From Carnegiea gigantea (lineage: Eukaryota > Streptophyta > Magnoliopsida > Caryophyllales > Cactaceae), in the NCBI GenBank assembly GCA_029747015.1, contig JAKOGI010002295.1:59048-123047 (forward strand): DNA of 64,000 nt. The letters are read 5' to 3'. Below, piece by piece: positions 32,617 through 44,849 of this stretch; positions within the stretch are counted from its first letter, which is position 1; each line of letters starts with the position of its first letter. The translations under genes and the position numbers were made by a program. The notes beneath the pieces are model-generated. The model saw only the letters and a list, made by a program, of their open reading frames with translations. It searched no databases and was not told the DNA's origin.

Positions 32617-35521
32617 AACTAAAAATATTCTAAGCAGAATTAAACTATCCTAGAGAGGCAAAATTAATTAATCTAAACACAAGTCATGAATTAATCGCAT
32701 CTAATTAAGCTGCAACAAACTAAACCAAAGGATTGAGCTAGACCACACAAATATGAATAAAAATCATTAAAAACTAAAGCATTAGGATAAAGAAATATTT
32801 ATAAAGAAACGAGCTACAAACAGACCCAGAAAACAGGGCAATAAGTAAGTGAAATTTTAACAGAAAGGTGAGAGGAAATTCAGGCATCCCAAACCAACTA
32901 GCTCTAGCCAGGGTCACCAAGCTGTGTCCAAGCTATGGAATCAACAACCCCCAGCTCCTCATTTCCAAAACAAGGGGCATGAGAAAAGCGGATTTGATAT
33001 CCTAGATTGCACCAAACATTGAAATAAAAGAGCAGACGCAGACTATGATCTGAACAAGAGCAGAATAACTCAATCTATTCACAATCAAAACATAAATCAA
33101 AACAAGCATAACAAAACAAATGAACCAACCACCTCAGATTATTCAACGAAGGAGGAGCTGAAGCAAACTCCATTACCAGTGAAGAACAGAGAATCGAAAC
33201 AGGGGCAGGGGAGGGGGGAACCGGAATTACTCAAATATCAAACCCAAAACATTATGTTGGCCAACCAAAATCATGAATGTTGACTCCAATTTAACAAAAC
33301 GAAGCCTAATTACATGAAACTGAATGCTAAAAACGGATCTAAAACTGAAATAGATGAAACGAAAACAAAATCCTAAGTCACTCTTTACTGAATTTAAAAC
33401 AAAAAATACCCTAAAATTAAACTTGAGAAACTAAAACTAAACCTAATTGATACCTAATCACCGCTGCCTCTTCAATTTATACTTGAGCCTTCTTCGATCT
33501 CTGCCATTGTGAGGAATGGCATAGACGGTTGGATGATTGTAGTGTTGGCTAATGCTCCATGGTATTCAGTGTTGTGTGTGATGCACTGGAGGTGTGAAGA
33601 TGGGGATAGTGTGGTGGCTGTAGCATTCGAAGAGAGAGACAGAGAGAGAGGATGAAGATGGTGAAGTGAAGCCGAGAATTGGGAGGTCAAGTTTCTGTCT
33701 AGTGAGAGCCCGAGAGAAGAGAGAAAATTAAGGGGAATGGGCTTCAGTCATGTGACACGCACGTGGGGTGAAGAAATGGGTAGAAATTAGGATTTTTTAT
33801 TTTTTTGTTTTCTTGCTTGCTTTTTTTTCCAATTCATTCAACACCTACAAAATCAAATAAAATCACATAAAAATCTAAAAGTAACAATTATTACGAGCAT
33901 AAATTAGGTATAAAGGTATCGTATAAATAGCATATTTTTGGTGCAAATAAATAACCCCACATTAAGATTTCGCTCGTCCTCAAGTAAAATAACTGAACTA
34001 CCTGAAAGGAAACGGAAAATAAGAAAAAGAAAATTCTAACTTATTTTTGTAGGAATCACGGTTGCATTTAGCGTATGCAACATGCCCTTTAAACTCCCTC
34101 GGTTTCCCAAGTAGACGAGTGAGGTCTCCTAAAGATTTTCAAGTGAAATACCCACAAAATTATTTCAAAAACAAAGGAAAATTTTTTTTGTTTTTTCAAA
34201 ACGAACATATATACAGGTAGTGGGGAATTCATGTACACAACTCAGGTAATTGCAACACCCTAGCAATCAAGTCACAAAAGTATATACAAATAGAATGTAC
34301 AATCAGAAGATATCCAAGTCAAAAGAAGCATTCGACTCTCATTTTTCACCCCACACATAATATGCAATGATATGTACACTTTGATGCATGTGCTAATGAG
34401 TATCAGCTCTTATGAATCAAGTTGTTAATATTGACACGATCCCTATTTCCTTACCTTATTTGTTCCTTTTTCCCCTTTTTTTTCCATTTTTTCAAAGATA
34501 ATAATGCACACACCCCAAACCCGCTTGACTTACAACTATTTGGGTCTTCCCTAAAAAGGGGTTTTATTCGATTGTGCAAAACACTTATTTCATTGCCCAA
34601 ACAGATGCGTGATCAAGTAACGTAGCACATATTCAAGCCAATTAAAGATATGAAATAAAGTTAGTGGCTTTGAACATTGGTGTCTGGGTTTTTATCCACT
34701 TTTTAGACTTTTTTCCAATTTTTTTCTATTTTTGACATTTTTCAAGAGCTTAGAAGGTAATTTCGACAAACAAAAAGTTCCCATGCCAACTTAACAACAA
34801 GACCCTAAGAATTGACAATAAGGTGAGCAAGATAGCACAAAATCACACATACGCGATTGGGCTATTATGAAAAATCGAATCTACATCCTCAATTATATAT
34901 CTCATCATGCAAACTCTATCTATGTATAACTAAGTGAACTAGCAACATGGGACCACAATCGCCAAAGAAAGCACACAAAACTCAAAAGAAAAAGATTTTT
35001 TTTTTTTGAATTTTTGAAAAATATGTACAAATGGGCACCTCACCCCCACATCAAAACTGCACAATATCCTCATTGTGGGAACTAAGGCGCCAAAAAGCAA
35101 TCACATATGTTATACAACTGCAAAACCGACACAAAACCACAGATATGTACAAACTAGGATACTACCAAAATTAAAAACAAAGCAAAAATCATAAAAGAAA
35201 GCAAAACAAAAACCCATTCTAAAATAAAACAAAACAAAGGCCAAAACCAAAACCAAACCAAATCAAAACAAAACAAGACCCAAACATACTTAATCACCCA
35301 ACTGAAACCAAAACAAAACCAAACACACATATTTACAAAAACCAAAAACCAAAATCCAAAAAAAAGGAAGCAAATCAAAAACCAAAACCAAAACCAAACA
35401 AAAATAAACCAAAACGTAGGTAATCACCAAAAAAAAAAAAAAACCCAAACCAAAAACCTACTAAATACCAAACAAACCCAAAAAAATGTAAAACAAAGCA
35501 AAAGACAAAATAAAAACAAAA

Positions 35522-36080
35522 TATAAAACCACTAAAACAAAAGAAAGCACTAATCACATATTTACAAAAACCTACCACCAATTCACAAATCCTACCACCA
35601 ATTCACAAAATACAACTAAAACATCCTAAAAAGAACAAACACACCTAACATAAACAAGGAACCACCAACTTCAAAAACAAAAGAAAAGTAAACCTGAAAC
35701 AAAACAAAACTCAAAAGAAAAGAAAAACCAAATACAAAACCAAAACACATACCACTAAAACACTAAAAATACAATTCACCCCTTGGGGTGCGGCCCTTCC
35801 CTGAACCCTGCGTGAACGCGGAATGCTTGTGCACCGGACTACCCTTTTATTTTTATAAAACCACTAAAACAAAAGAAAGCACTAATCACATATTTACAAA
35901 AACCTACCACCAATTCACAAAATACAACTAAAACATCCTAAAAAGAACAAACACACCCAACATAAACAAGGAACCACCAACTTCAAAAACAAAAGAAAAG
36001 TAAACCTGAAACAAAACAAAACTCAAAAGAAAAGAAAAACCAAATACAAAACCAAAACATATACCACTAAAACACTAAAA
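35522..36080. repeat. Direct duplication flanking a SINE-like fragment
   Basis: 35522-35770 and 35854-36080 are near-identical, both starting tataaaaccactaaaacaaa and ending ccactaaaacactaaaaa. The left copy has an extra internal repeat of about 20 bp (cctaccaccaattcacaaat). The SINE-like fragment at 35775-35848 lies between them. Confidence 0.9.
35775..35848 (-). mobile_element. tRNA-SINE-like fragment
   Basis: Read on the minus strand: AAAAGGGTAGTCCGGTGCAC, then GCATTCCGCGTTCACGCAGG, then GGGCCGCACCCCAAGGGGTG. This is the recognisable 5' part of a widespread plant short interspersed repeat whose downstream part carries a tRNA-like box B; that part is absent here. It stands out from its A/C-rich surroundings by GC content. 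Confidence 0.65.
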
Positions 36081-36230
36081 AGGAAACAAAAACAAAAGAT
36101 TAAACAAAAACTAACCCAAACAAAAACCAAAACTCACCAAACTAAAGAAACAAAACATACACCAAGGAAACAAAACACAAAATCAAAGAAACCAAACAAC
36201 AGAACTAAAACATACAGAAGAGCAATCCTA

Positions 36231-37079
36231 GATATCCACAACTACTCACAATCCTAAATATCTATAACTAACAAGTATTCACAAATTCATAACATAATCA
36301 AGGGTGATTATAGCCAATACGGCTTAACAAATCCCAAATTGCTCCTCAAGATCGATCACCCATACAATCACATTCCTAAACATCCACAACTAAATACGAA
36401 AAGAAAAGAGAACAATCATAAATATCCATAACTATGTACAAAAAGCGAGAAAGAAAAGAAAAAGAGAATAGGGGAGGGGTGGAACGATCATACCAGGTTG
36501 GATACAGACTATACTCAAACTAAATGCCTCATTCATATGACGCCGAGTAGGACCATGGAGCATTAGCCGCTCCATCACAACCCGTAAGCTGCTACTCGTA
36601 TCAAAACCAACTAACGCTCAAAGCAACTTGTCAAACATACGGGCACTATCCTCACAAAAATGAAAGTACTTGGAAACATGAAGAATAGCTCAAATAAAGT
36701 ACATAAATGCAATGCAACTCAAGACTCTCTTAAGCTTATCAAAGCTCTCAACCCAAACAGAAAAGAGATGCGTATATGTAAAATCAGATGCATAAGTCAA
36801 TGGTCTCAGAAAGACATGACTATATGAATGCATAAACCATTGAGAGTGGTCTAAATGATCAAAATGAAGTGCAGCATCTCTAAATGGGGAGTGGAGAGAA
36901 CCAAGGCAAGGCCAGTCAAGTGAGATATAAAAATGAAAGCTCAAGGGAGGGCCTAAGGTCAATTCTTTCACCTCAATGTGATCCTCAAGCCTCTCTATGT
37001 TACTATCATTAAGAGTCTAATCTAAGCAGGAACTACCAAGTACAAAAGTCTCAAACTCTACAAAAGTAGACTCGGGAGA
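36231..37079. other. No gene recognised (within the gypsy remnant)
   Basis: AT-rich sequence following the low-complexity tract. The minus strand has a 93-residue open frame at 36690-36971 without recognisable features. Confidence 0.5.
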
Positions 37080-37960
37080 GTCTAAAGAAGAAAGGAAAAG
37101 GACGAGGGAAGAAGGAAAGGATGAAATGGGAGGGGAGCGGCTAAATTAGGGGTAGACTCATTAGAAATAGGATCATCAAGCTCCATGTGAGGTGAAACCT
37201 CACTAAACTCTACATCAAAAGGCTCATCGAGAGAATGCTCCTTAGAAAAGATATTGTCTGACTCAACTAATATGCCACACTGATCAATAAAGCTATCATC
37301 AGTCTCAACACCATCTCCCTCCTCGAGCTCTCCTGAGGGAGCCAAGAGAAGAGAGGGGTCAAGGATAATCGGGACATCCTCAAAGGTGTCCAAAGGAGTG
37401 CTAGTCTCAAGAGCAGATGCATATGCAAAGGGTGATGAGGGATCACTCGAAACCTTAAGGTCATCAGAATGTTATCATCATAAAATTCATGCCCTGAAGG
37501 AATCGATGCCTCACTCCTAACATCAAAATCATCACAAGACCTAGCCTCAGGTCTACCAAGCTATGGACAAGTATCAACATCATGGTCAAACGAATCACAA
37601 TAATCACATGAAACCGAAGCATATAGAGTATGAGAGTGCTCATAAGATATACCTCCAAACTGACTCTCATCTAAAGGTGTAGAATGCATCATATAAGGGT
37701 CAGGAGAGGGCTGACTAAAAGTCTCTCTAGCATTGTCATACTCCCAAGTCTCATGAGCCAAATACTCAAAGAAATCTCAAATTTCATCAGCAATCTTAGT
37801 GAAAAAATAATCCAAACCCCCGGGATACATATAGTCTCAACATGACCCCTATATTCATCATTAAGACCTTTAAAGATCACTTGGCAAATTTTCCATTTCT
37901 CAAAACAACGATCAACACATTGAGCGCGAAATTCATCCAATCGACACAAATATCGCCAAA
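37080..37960 (-). pseudogene. Athila-like gag fragment
   Basis: Minus-strand pieces of a Ty3/gypsy gag. About 37949-37850 reads CFEKWKICQVIFKGLNDEYR, the conserved gag phrase 'F..W...Q.FY.GL...'. At 37761-37561 follows MAHETWEYDNARETF and the CCHC knuckle CDYCDSFDHDVDTC (C-x2-C-x4-H-x4-C, complete). A downstream acidic frame (37393-37082) contains DDSFIDQCGILVESDN. The protein would package element RNA. Frameshifts separate the pieces and the rest of gag-pol is missing. Confidence 0.75.
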
Positions 37961-38639
37961 ATACTTCATGCTCAAACTAAGGGAAATAGAAACTTGCGTC
38001 GCCAAAATATTTCATGCTCAAACTGAGGGAAATAAAAACTTGCCATTTGTTTTTTTGAAGTTTTTAAAGTTTTTTAATTTTTAGGTGTTTTCAATTTTCT
38101 TAACTTTTCTAATGTTTTTGGATTTTGTTTTCAAGAGGTTAACTAATCTAAGTCTCTATTGATAATAAAATAAACAAGCAAGATAAATCATGTACAACTA
38201 ATAAGAAAGCACAAAGAAAAACACAATGTAACCCAAATCTCATGCATACTTCAACACGGTCGTGTGTTGTTCCTCTTTGCATGTCATTAATACGACCATG
38301 CATACTCATGAGTCTAAATGTTGCGGCACTTAAATGCATTTTGAGCTTGTGCGGCATCATCTGAACCCGGCATGATTCCCACTCCATCACATTCCACCAA
38401 ATGATATGGCCGTGAACAATCCAGTAGATTTCCAAGCTGAGAGCTACTACATTCCACTGCCCCCATGAATTGAATTAAGGTTTTTCCTCGCTCTAAAGGG
38501 GTTAGTGGGTCGAGTCCTTAAAGTAGAATGGGCAACAAGTAAGATGTTCTAGATATTAATCCTGCTTGGGGACTGCTCACTAAGTGGGCCAAGAGAGAGA
38601 CGTGGGCGGGGGATTCTTGAATGTGAAGTGGTTCCTAAA

Positions 38640-40161
38640 GTGGCCTGTGTTGGACTTTGTCGACTTCTCTAGTTGGAAAGCCCAGTGGGCCTAAGTGATG
38701 TACCCGCGTCAAACCGCGTCCCTTCCATATTGTTTTCTTTAGTAGGACTAACAGCACTAAGTCCAGCTTCGCTGTGATTCTCGCACAGCCATTCCACTCC
38801 AATTTCCATAATTTCAGCATCATGATTATTCTCATTATCTTCAATATCCCCATTATTAGCTCGAGGGGTTGGCTAAATCTCCTCCCCTGAATCCTTGTTT
38901 ACCATATCAACATTGAGGTCCAGGTTAGCAAGCACACGAAATCTGGAACCTTTGAGCAGTTTCTGCATTTTCTACTCTCCTAATTTGCTCATGATATCTT
39001 AGTGATTGCGATCTATTGGAAGCTTCCTAATTAGATTATCCTCCCTTTGTGCATCTTCTATTCTCAAGGTAGTTTGAACCAGATTCTTAGTTTGATTTCC
39101 CCCATTTCGGTTAGCTTGCTAGTTCTCCCCCCTCGAGCTCCTCTGTCGAGTAGGTTTTATCACCATCATCCGATTTCCATAGGCTTCAACCTCTTCTGAC
39201 TTTTTGGCAGCTAGATCAGTGGTTCCATTATTGTCAACGGATTGTTTGTCCGCCTATCCTTCCACTTTAGATGACTTTGTTAAGGGCAATCATCCTCATT
39301 ATACCCTTGCCGTCCACAACTAAAGCATATCATCTGCAATCCCTCATATTGAATCCCCCATACCTGTCTATTTAGATGAATTAAAATTTTGAGAGCAAAG
39401 GCCTAGTCGGGCACTAAGTCTTGTATATTGACCTCGTTTCACATTAGCCATAGTATCATCAACTCTTAGGACCTTTCCAGCCATTTTACCAATCTTTTGT
39501 TGCAGGAATCCTTTGAAGTACTCACCACTTAGTTTAGGGATTCTTACCCAGACCATTAAATGGGTAATGGTATCCTCCTCTGGGACGAAGTTAGGGACCC
39601 ATTCCCAAATCACTAGGTAATTGTCACCCAAATCCATGGTCTCTGAGTCAGAACATGTTCAGTGTTCTTCATATTTGTAAGTTAAGTGACATAGTAATCA
39701 TGGCCCATGTCAATCAATGAAAAATCCCTTTTTAAGTTACATATAACCAATTCCGTTGTCAAATATGCGAATAATCGAAGCATGCTTCCATGGCTCTCTA
39801 AATATCCTCTTGTCCTCCGTAGTTAGGGTTATAGGAGCGCATAAGGGATCATCATCTTCCGAGATCACATCATCCTCTTCATCTTCAAAATGACTTCCAG
39901 TATCCTACATAGGATTCTCCAATGTCTCAAAAGTCAAATTTGGATTATTATGCTGAAGAGTGTCTCCGGAAGAGGAATATGGCCAATCTCATGACCATTT
40001 TCTAGGATCATATTAGATCCTAACTCAACATTATTCATCCCTTCGTCATCACCATTCCTGGAGGGAGCTCCACTATTTTCATCAATGTGCGTGATCTTCT
40101 TTGTTGATCAAACCAGTTGATTTGACTCTTCTTGCGTTTGGGCTCTCTTTCTTTCGTTCAT
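38640..40161 (-). pseudogene. LINE ORF1 (DUF4283/zinc-knuckle type), broken
   Basis: The start ATG at 40161 gives MNERKRAQTQEESNQLV, then a stop. Further pieces: TEDKRIFREPWKHASIIRIF near 39830-39770, then the 89-residue frame at 39637-39368 with MDLGDNYLVIWEWVPNFVPE, ITHLMVWVRIPKLSGEYF and VKRGQYTRLSA, the DUF4283 core of plant LINE ORF1. It continues with IQYEGLQMICFSCGRQGYNE and DDCP: the CCHC knuckle has Tyr where His is expected. The protein binds LINE RNA. Multiple stops show decay. It lies 5' of the RT remnant on the same strand. Confidence 0.82.
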
Positions 40162-40169
40162 AGTGCCCA

Positions 40170-41950
40170 CTTGGGGAAAGAGTTATTCAGTAGGTAACTT
40201 GACCTAAAAGTCAACATCTCATAAGAATACCTTAGGTGAGGGAAAGCTTGTGAGATATAAGTGTAATTGTGCGGTCCTTTACAAAGGAGATTTTTATTTG
40301 AAAGAAAATCATGCTCCTAGCCACTTTGACCTATGTAATAAACACGTACTCAACCAAAGAAAAGAAACAGATGCCATTGACTAGTTGTTATAGATCAATA
40401 GAGCTTATTGCCAATTAGGATTGGTTTTGTTTGTGTTTTGTAGTGAACTATGGCCAACTAGCTTTCTTTCTGGTTTTAAATCTTATTTAAATTTCTATGT
40501 ACAAATTTTATCAATTTCTTTCATCTTTAAATAATCTTTTAAAATTTTAAAGGGCTTTTTAGGCATATCATCCTAATTGAAGCTAATAATACTACAATTT
40601 TCTTTCAAGGTGTGGTTGGACTAGTTCATATATACTTCACATTTTACCCATTTCACAATCACGTTTTAGTTGATATATCAAACCACACGTGGTCAATACC
40701 AAACCATGAAAAAATGCATAAGAACAAGTATTCATCTCACACTACCTATGACATTCAAATATGCCTAGTGTGGATGATCTTAATGGCTCGACCATGAAAA
40801 CTCTAATCAAGAGGAATTATTAGACTAACCAAACTCTCTTTAATATTCTTTCACAGTACGTTAAACCATGTCTTTTGGTTTTGTATGATTATGAAAATAT
40901 TCGTCTCTCCTTTTGTAAAGAGTATCATGTTGGACCTAAATCTGTTATCGGACTTTGTAGGTTAAGCTTTGCCAATGGCATTGAATATATATGTTCACTC
41001 CAAAAAACAAGAATTGACGAATAAAGCTATTGCTAATAAATTGTCTCCGTATGACAATGGGATACTACCAATTTAAGCAGTTAGATATTAATTATGTCAA
41101 CTCTTATGTTAGGTTGAAACCCTTACATTTCCTTTCCTTGAGAAATTGTAGTAATTGTTTTTTTTTTTGGGGATAAAAAAAGTGTTTGTTTTCAGGCGTC
41201 GACATAAAGAACAATGGCAATTCATAATTTTTTTTTTAGCAAAATGGCTCCTAAATTTGGAATTGAATAATTTCACTCTAATTCTTAAATTAAGAAAAAT
41301 TTAACCAAGTTGTGAGTAATTAACTATCATTACATTTATTTAAAAATATTTTATATCGAACATATTTTTTTGGTTAGCAAGGTCCAACATATTTTTTATT
41401 AATTAACTATGATTAACTTTACTCAAATATTTTTTTGGTTCGCAAGATCCAACATATTTCTCATCACCGTCACATAGTAGTTCTTGGCCTACACTCAAGT
41501 TTTTTTTTTTTTGGGGGGGTTAGGAAGATCCAACATATTTTTGTTGCAACATCAAAGAGATTTTTCTCATCGACCATCACAATCATTTTCTAGTCTCCAA
41601 CTTGTACACTGCAAAAACTAAAAATGTTAAAGTAATTATAGAAACACTGTAAAGAAATATGTTCGACTAGCAGAAATAACACTCTACCAATGAAAATAAA
41701 CCCTATGGTATCAAATGCCTTTATGATATCATTGAAAGCCTTAAGATATGAACATTCAAAATAGTAAAACTTGGAGAAGCAAATTAGTCAAGACAATTCA
41801 ACATATCAATTGACTAGATCATATGTGGTTCTCTTCTATTGTTAGAACAACCAACCATGAATATTGGAATCTCAGAACATGTAGCATGAAATCAAAAATA
41901 ACTTAGCTTAACTCTTCCTAGAATTTCCACACTCAAATTGGCAATAAGCT
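40170..41950. other. AT-rich intergenic DNA, no gene seen
   Basis: No recognisable frame or element. Contains poly-T tracts (about 41158 and 41500) and short repeats of the phrase (t/g)caa(g)g(a)tccaacatattt near 41380-41540. Confidence 0.6.
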
Positions 41951-42770
41951 CATCAGTATCCTTGTCACTGCAAGATAACTGAAGGGCTATCCAACATGTA
42001 TAAGATCACCAAATTCCACCTCAATCCCCTGTAAGGTTTTAAAATCACTGTGGACTTAGAAGCTTCTGAAAGCTTGTCTTCATCAATGTGTAACTTGCCG
42101 CCAACTTCATCAATAGTGCTACTGTAAATGGAGGATGTCTTCTTCCTTAGAAGAAAGTTTGCTACAGATGCTCCAAAATTTTTCATACGCTTTACAATAG
42201 TCCTTTTCGATTCAATGTTGACAACACATTTGACCCCACTAAAGACATTCGCATGTTCTATAAATAGGAGGATCATCATTAATAAGGGAAGGTACCATTT
42301 CCTTATTGCTATGAGTTACGTTAATAGTAGCAGGTGTTGCTTCTAAAGTCTCTGTCTTTGGAAGCACGTCGTAACATTTGCGTGCTCCACCAGCCAAAAG
42401 GACAACCAAAGCTTATGAAAATACAAAAACAGATAGAAATTTCAACCTCAAAAAATATGACTTTCGTGCAAAAAAATAAAATGAAATGAGGCAAATAAGA
42501 CATGTGAAACTACTGGCGACATTGAAAGGAACTTTGTTAATAGCAAATCAATGAGGAAAAAATCAATATAAAAGAGATGAGCAAATGAAATACATACGCA
42601 TCCATGTCATAGTTGTCTAACCCAAACTCCTCGAATCTGTCTTGAGGATACGTTTGCCAAGTTGACTCTAGAAGGAAACAATCCTCATAGGTAATGGAGG
42701 AGTTGTGAAAGGGTCGTTGACAACTAGCTAGAAACCCACCCGAATAAGACACACAAGCCACAAGCGTTCT
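41900..42770 (-). CDS. Exon-like ORFs of an unrecognised gene or pseudogene
   Basis: Three minus-strand stretches look like exons. The first, from ATG at 42761, begins MACVSYSGGFLASCQRPFHN and runs through DCFLLESTWQTYPQDRFEEF to NYDMDA, followed by a good donor (GATGC/GTATGT, about 42595). The second, about 42410-42280, reads GGARKCYDVLPKTETLEATP. It runs toward the third (42230-42000), VKCVVNIESKRTIVKRMKNF then GASVANFLLRKKTSSIYS and KLHIDEDKLSEAS, but a stop lies between the two frames. A possible last exon with DKDTDELIANLSVEILGRV follows an acceptor at about 41973. The residue mix is that of a real protein, but I do not recognise the family. It may be a decayed gene. Confidence 0.35.
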
Positions 42771-42911
42771 CGTATATTTGATCCCTACATTCCACTTTAG
42801 AATTGGGAGACGGGTTCACGTATATCTTCTCACCTCTCTCTGGAAAACTCTAGCCGCCTCCTCTCCTCCTTTTAGAAAACTCTAGTTTCTTCTTCTTCTC
42901 CTTAGAGCTAT

Positions 42912-43605
42912 CTATAGACACTAAAAAAATTAATAATATGTTTCATGCTAGAAATTAAATATAAATTGTTTATTTGGGTCAGCCCGTTTAGTTAATTAAT
43001 TAATTTAGTCAAATGAGTTAGGTCAAATCAACTTTCAAGTCACAAGTCAAACGACTATCAAGTCAACGATCAAATTGACCATTAAATCGCTGGAAAATGG
43101 ACTAACAAGTTAAATGTCCAATCAACGGCTCAAGAAGATAAATAAGTCGCAAACCCTAATAGGAGGGTGATTCTTTTCCTATAAATAGAGTACTACTCCT
43201 TGCTACTCAAAGGCCGAAAATTCATTCATTCTGAACACATTCTAAAAATCAAATGGTTAATTTCTCTAGGGAAAGACAACAAGCACAGTCAAAGCGCATG
43301 TTGTCTACTTTCAAAGGTTAAATAAAACTCATATTGACTGAGATCAGGTCTTTTAGGCCCTCTTTCAAGATCAAATTAATTGAAGTTCATTCAAAGAAAG
43401 TCAAATCAATCAACTTGATCAAAATTCAAGTCAATTGACCCTCTTTCAACTGCAAATTAGATATCAAAATTAGAAGAATTATTTATTTATTCATCTTATA
43501 ATCAATATATAGAGATTGTATTCATACCCTCTTAAATTAATACAAATTAAATTTATCCATATTTCTTATATTATTCAATTTAGATTTGAAATTTGTGTTT
43601 AAAAA
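42912..43605 (+). repeat. 5' LTR of the gypsy derivative
   Basis: Start set by alignment to the right copy; end set before the primer-site region. It includes the region matching 47137-47395, a TATA box and an AT-rich transcribed part. Confidence 0.6.
43190..43203 (+). promoter_or_regulatory. TATA box of the 5' LTR
   Basis: cctataaatagag within the left LTR, placed like the promoter of LTR retrotransposons. Confidence 0.65.
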
Positions 43606-43686
43606 TTTTGGCACGTCCAATGGTACCATCTCTGCTTCTCATATCTTTCTCCAAGAAAACAAGTTCTATACTACTTCAAAGAAGAC

Positions 43687-44375
43687 ATGGCTCCCAAGAA
43701 CGTCATCCCTCAACCTTCAGAGAAGAAGACTTTCCGATCTGCATTGAAAGAATCCACAAATGCAAGTATTGCATATGACAATTGAAGCACTAGTGTGATG
43801 ACTAGGAGTATGACCAAACTTGCCGCCTCCATCACTCTAAAGCAACAAGTCAACATTTCAGTCATGCAAAAATCAAAACTTTGGTTCCAACTTGCCTACT
43901 AACGAAGTCTATCAAACTTCTTGTCTCCCTAATTCTAAATTAAAATCACTTGATGTCTTCAATATAAGACCATGGATTGAATGAATTCCAAGTCTACACC
44001 AACCCTGTCTTTCAATCTTTTAGTGACGAGGATAATGACTATGGTAGTAGTGATTCTTCCCCAGCATCTCCAAGAGATTCACTTTTCTCACAAGATGAAG
44101 TCGAATCCTCTGACACTATCAACATGCCAGTTATGGTGATAGAGGCTACCAACTTAGAGGAACAGCTGGCAGACATGAAGGTCACACTAGACAAGGTCAC
44201 ACTAGATAAACTCTCAAAGGGAAGCGTAGAAACGAAAGCTCAAATCAAGTGTCAAAACAAGCATATTGCTGATTTAACAAAGAAATGGGGGAATCGAGCA
44301 TCTGAAGCCTCCAACAAAGGCTCAGGTGGTGAAGATTTTGGGCATATTCTATTTCGTAATAAGATGCAGCTGTAA
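43687..44375 (+). pseudogene. Gag remnant of the gypsy derivative
   Basis: A plus-strand start MAPKNVIPQPSEKKTFRSAL at 43687 follows the primer-site region but meets a stop after 32 codons. In another frame, 43977-44375 encodes NEFQVYTNPVFQSFSDEDND, a Ser/Asp-rich stretch, then MPVMVIEATNLEEQLADMKV and KHIADLTKKWGNRASEASNK. The order 'MPVM..., EEQLA.., ..QI..L' is that of the N-terminal gag of Tat-type plant elements. It would be a structural protein. The rest of gag and all of pol are missing. Confidence 0.65.
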
Positions 44376-44515
44376 ACTATAAGAAAATGTAAGGAACTGT
44401 AAGAAGCTGTAAGGAGCTATAAGAAATTGTAAGAACATGTAAGGAGTTGTAAGGAGATGTAAGGAGTTGTAAGAAGATGTAAGGAGTTGTAAGGATAGAT
44501 GTAGGGAGTTGTTGC
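44371..44515. repeat. Short tandem array of about 11 bp
   Basis: About 13 degenerate units of the form (a/c)tgtaagga(g/a)(t/c), such as ggagttgtaaggagatgtaa, directly after the gag remnant. Confidence 0.85.
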
Positions 44516-44641
44516 ATTATTGAAGAGTTATATAGTATAATTTGTGACAATTATAATGTATAAGTCATATTTACAACTAAAATTTGATATCATCAATAAA
44601 CACAATATTTCTTAATATAATTGAAACGAAATATGTTTGTT

Positions 44642-44820
44642 TAGAGTTGTCAAAAGCTGACCAGACACGAATACTGACTCGAATCGAACATGAAATTAAG
44701 TGGGTTTGGACAAAGGTTTTCAAACCATTTAATTAAATGGATTGACACGTTTAATCCGTTTAATTAATTGGGTTAGGTTCAGGTTGAGAATTTTAACACA
44801 AAAATTACTTATGTAACCCA
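44642..44820. mobile_element. hAT MITE fragment
   Basis: Starts TAGAGTTGTCAAAAGCTGAC and is similar for about 170 bp to the left part of the intact MITE at 45149 (shared aaatggattgacacg-type words and aattgggttaggttcaggtt). It loses similarity after about 44820, and no right end was found. Confidence 0.6.
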
Positions 44821-44849
44821 CTTAACTACCCATGGAAATAGGCCTCTCC

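Larger units (their letters stand above)
34980..36230. repeat. A/C-rich low-complexity tract
   Basis: Strand-asymmetric sequence built of aaaccaaaac/caaaaacc words, almost free of G on the plus strand. The long minus-strand frames here (rich in Phe and Trp) are a by-product of composition. Part of it, 35522-35770, is duplicated at 35854-36080. Confidence 0.85.
32617..38460 (-). mobile_element. Gypsy-type (Athila-like gag) remnant lying within the LINE
   Basis: A stretch of about 5.8 kb between LINE ORF1 and RT holds an Athila-like gag remnant on the minus strand (37080-37960). Near 33965-34000 the minus strand reads TTACTTGAGGACGAGCGAAA then TTAATGTGGGG, like the 'gaggacgagcaa..tcaagtttgggg' spacer that follows pol in Athila-type elements. 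No pol frame survives. Limits are set only by where LINE similarity stops; I found no LTR pair or target duplication, so boundaries are uncertain and part may be other sequence. Confidence 0.5.
28690..40165 (-). mobile_element. L1-like LINE, dispersed by later insertions
   Basis: Remnants of one plant non-LTR retrotransposon lie on the minus strand in the correct 5' to 3' order: ORF1 (40161 to about 38640), reverse transcriptase with its C-terminal continuation (32616 to about 31200), and RNase H (about 30370 to 28850) with an A/T-rich 3' tail near 28690. Between ORF1 and RT lie about 6 kb with an Athila-like gag and low-complexity DNA. Two hAT MITEs interrupt the RNase H part. That all pieces come from one element is inference from order and strand. 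Confidence 0.65.

Noticed and set aside
35154..35581. Two minus-strand ORFs rich in Phe, Trp and Cys that look like membrane proteins
   Set aside because: They lie in an A/C-rich, almost G-free tract; the hydrophobic residues are a result of composition, and the same tract is partly duplicated.
37842..38130. Plus-strand ORF with a repeated phrase (gccaaaatatttcatgctc)
   Set aside because: A short duplicated non-coding stretch opposite the gag remnant; no domain.
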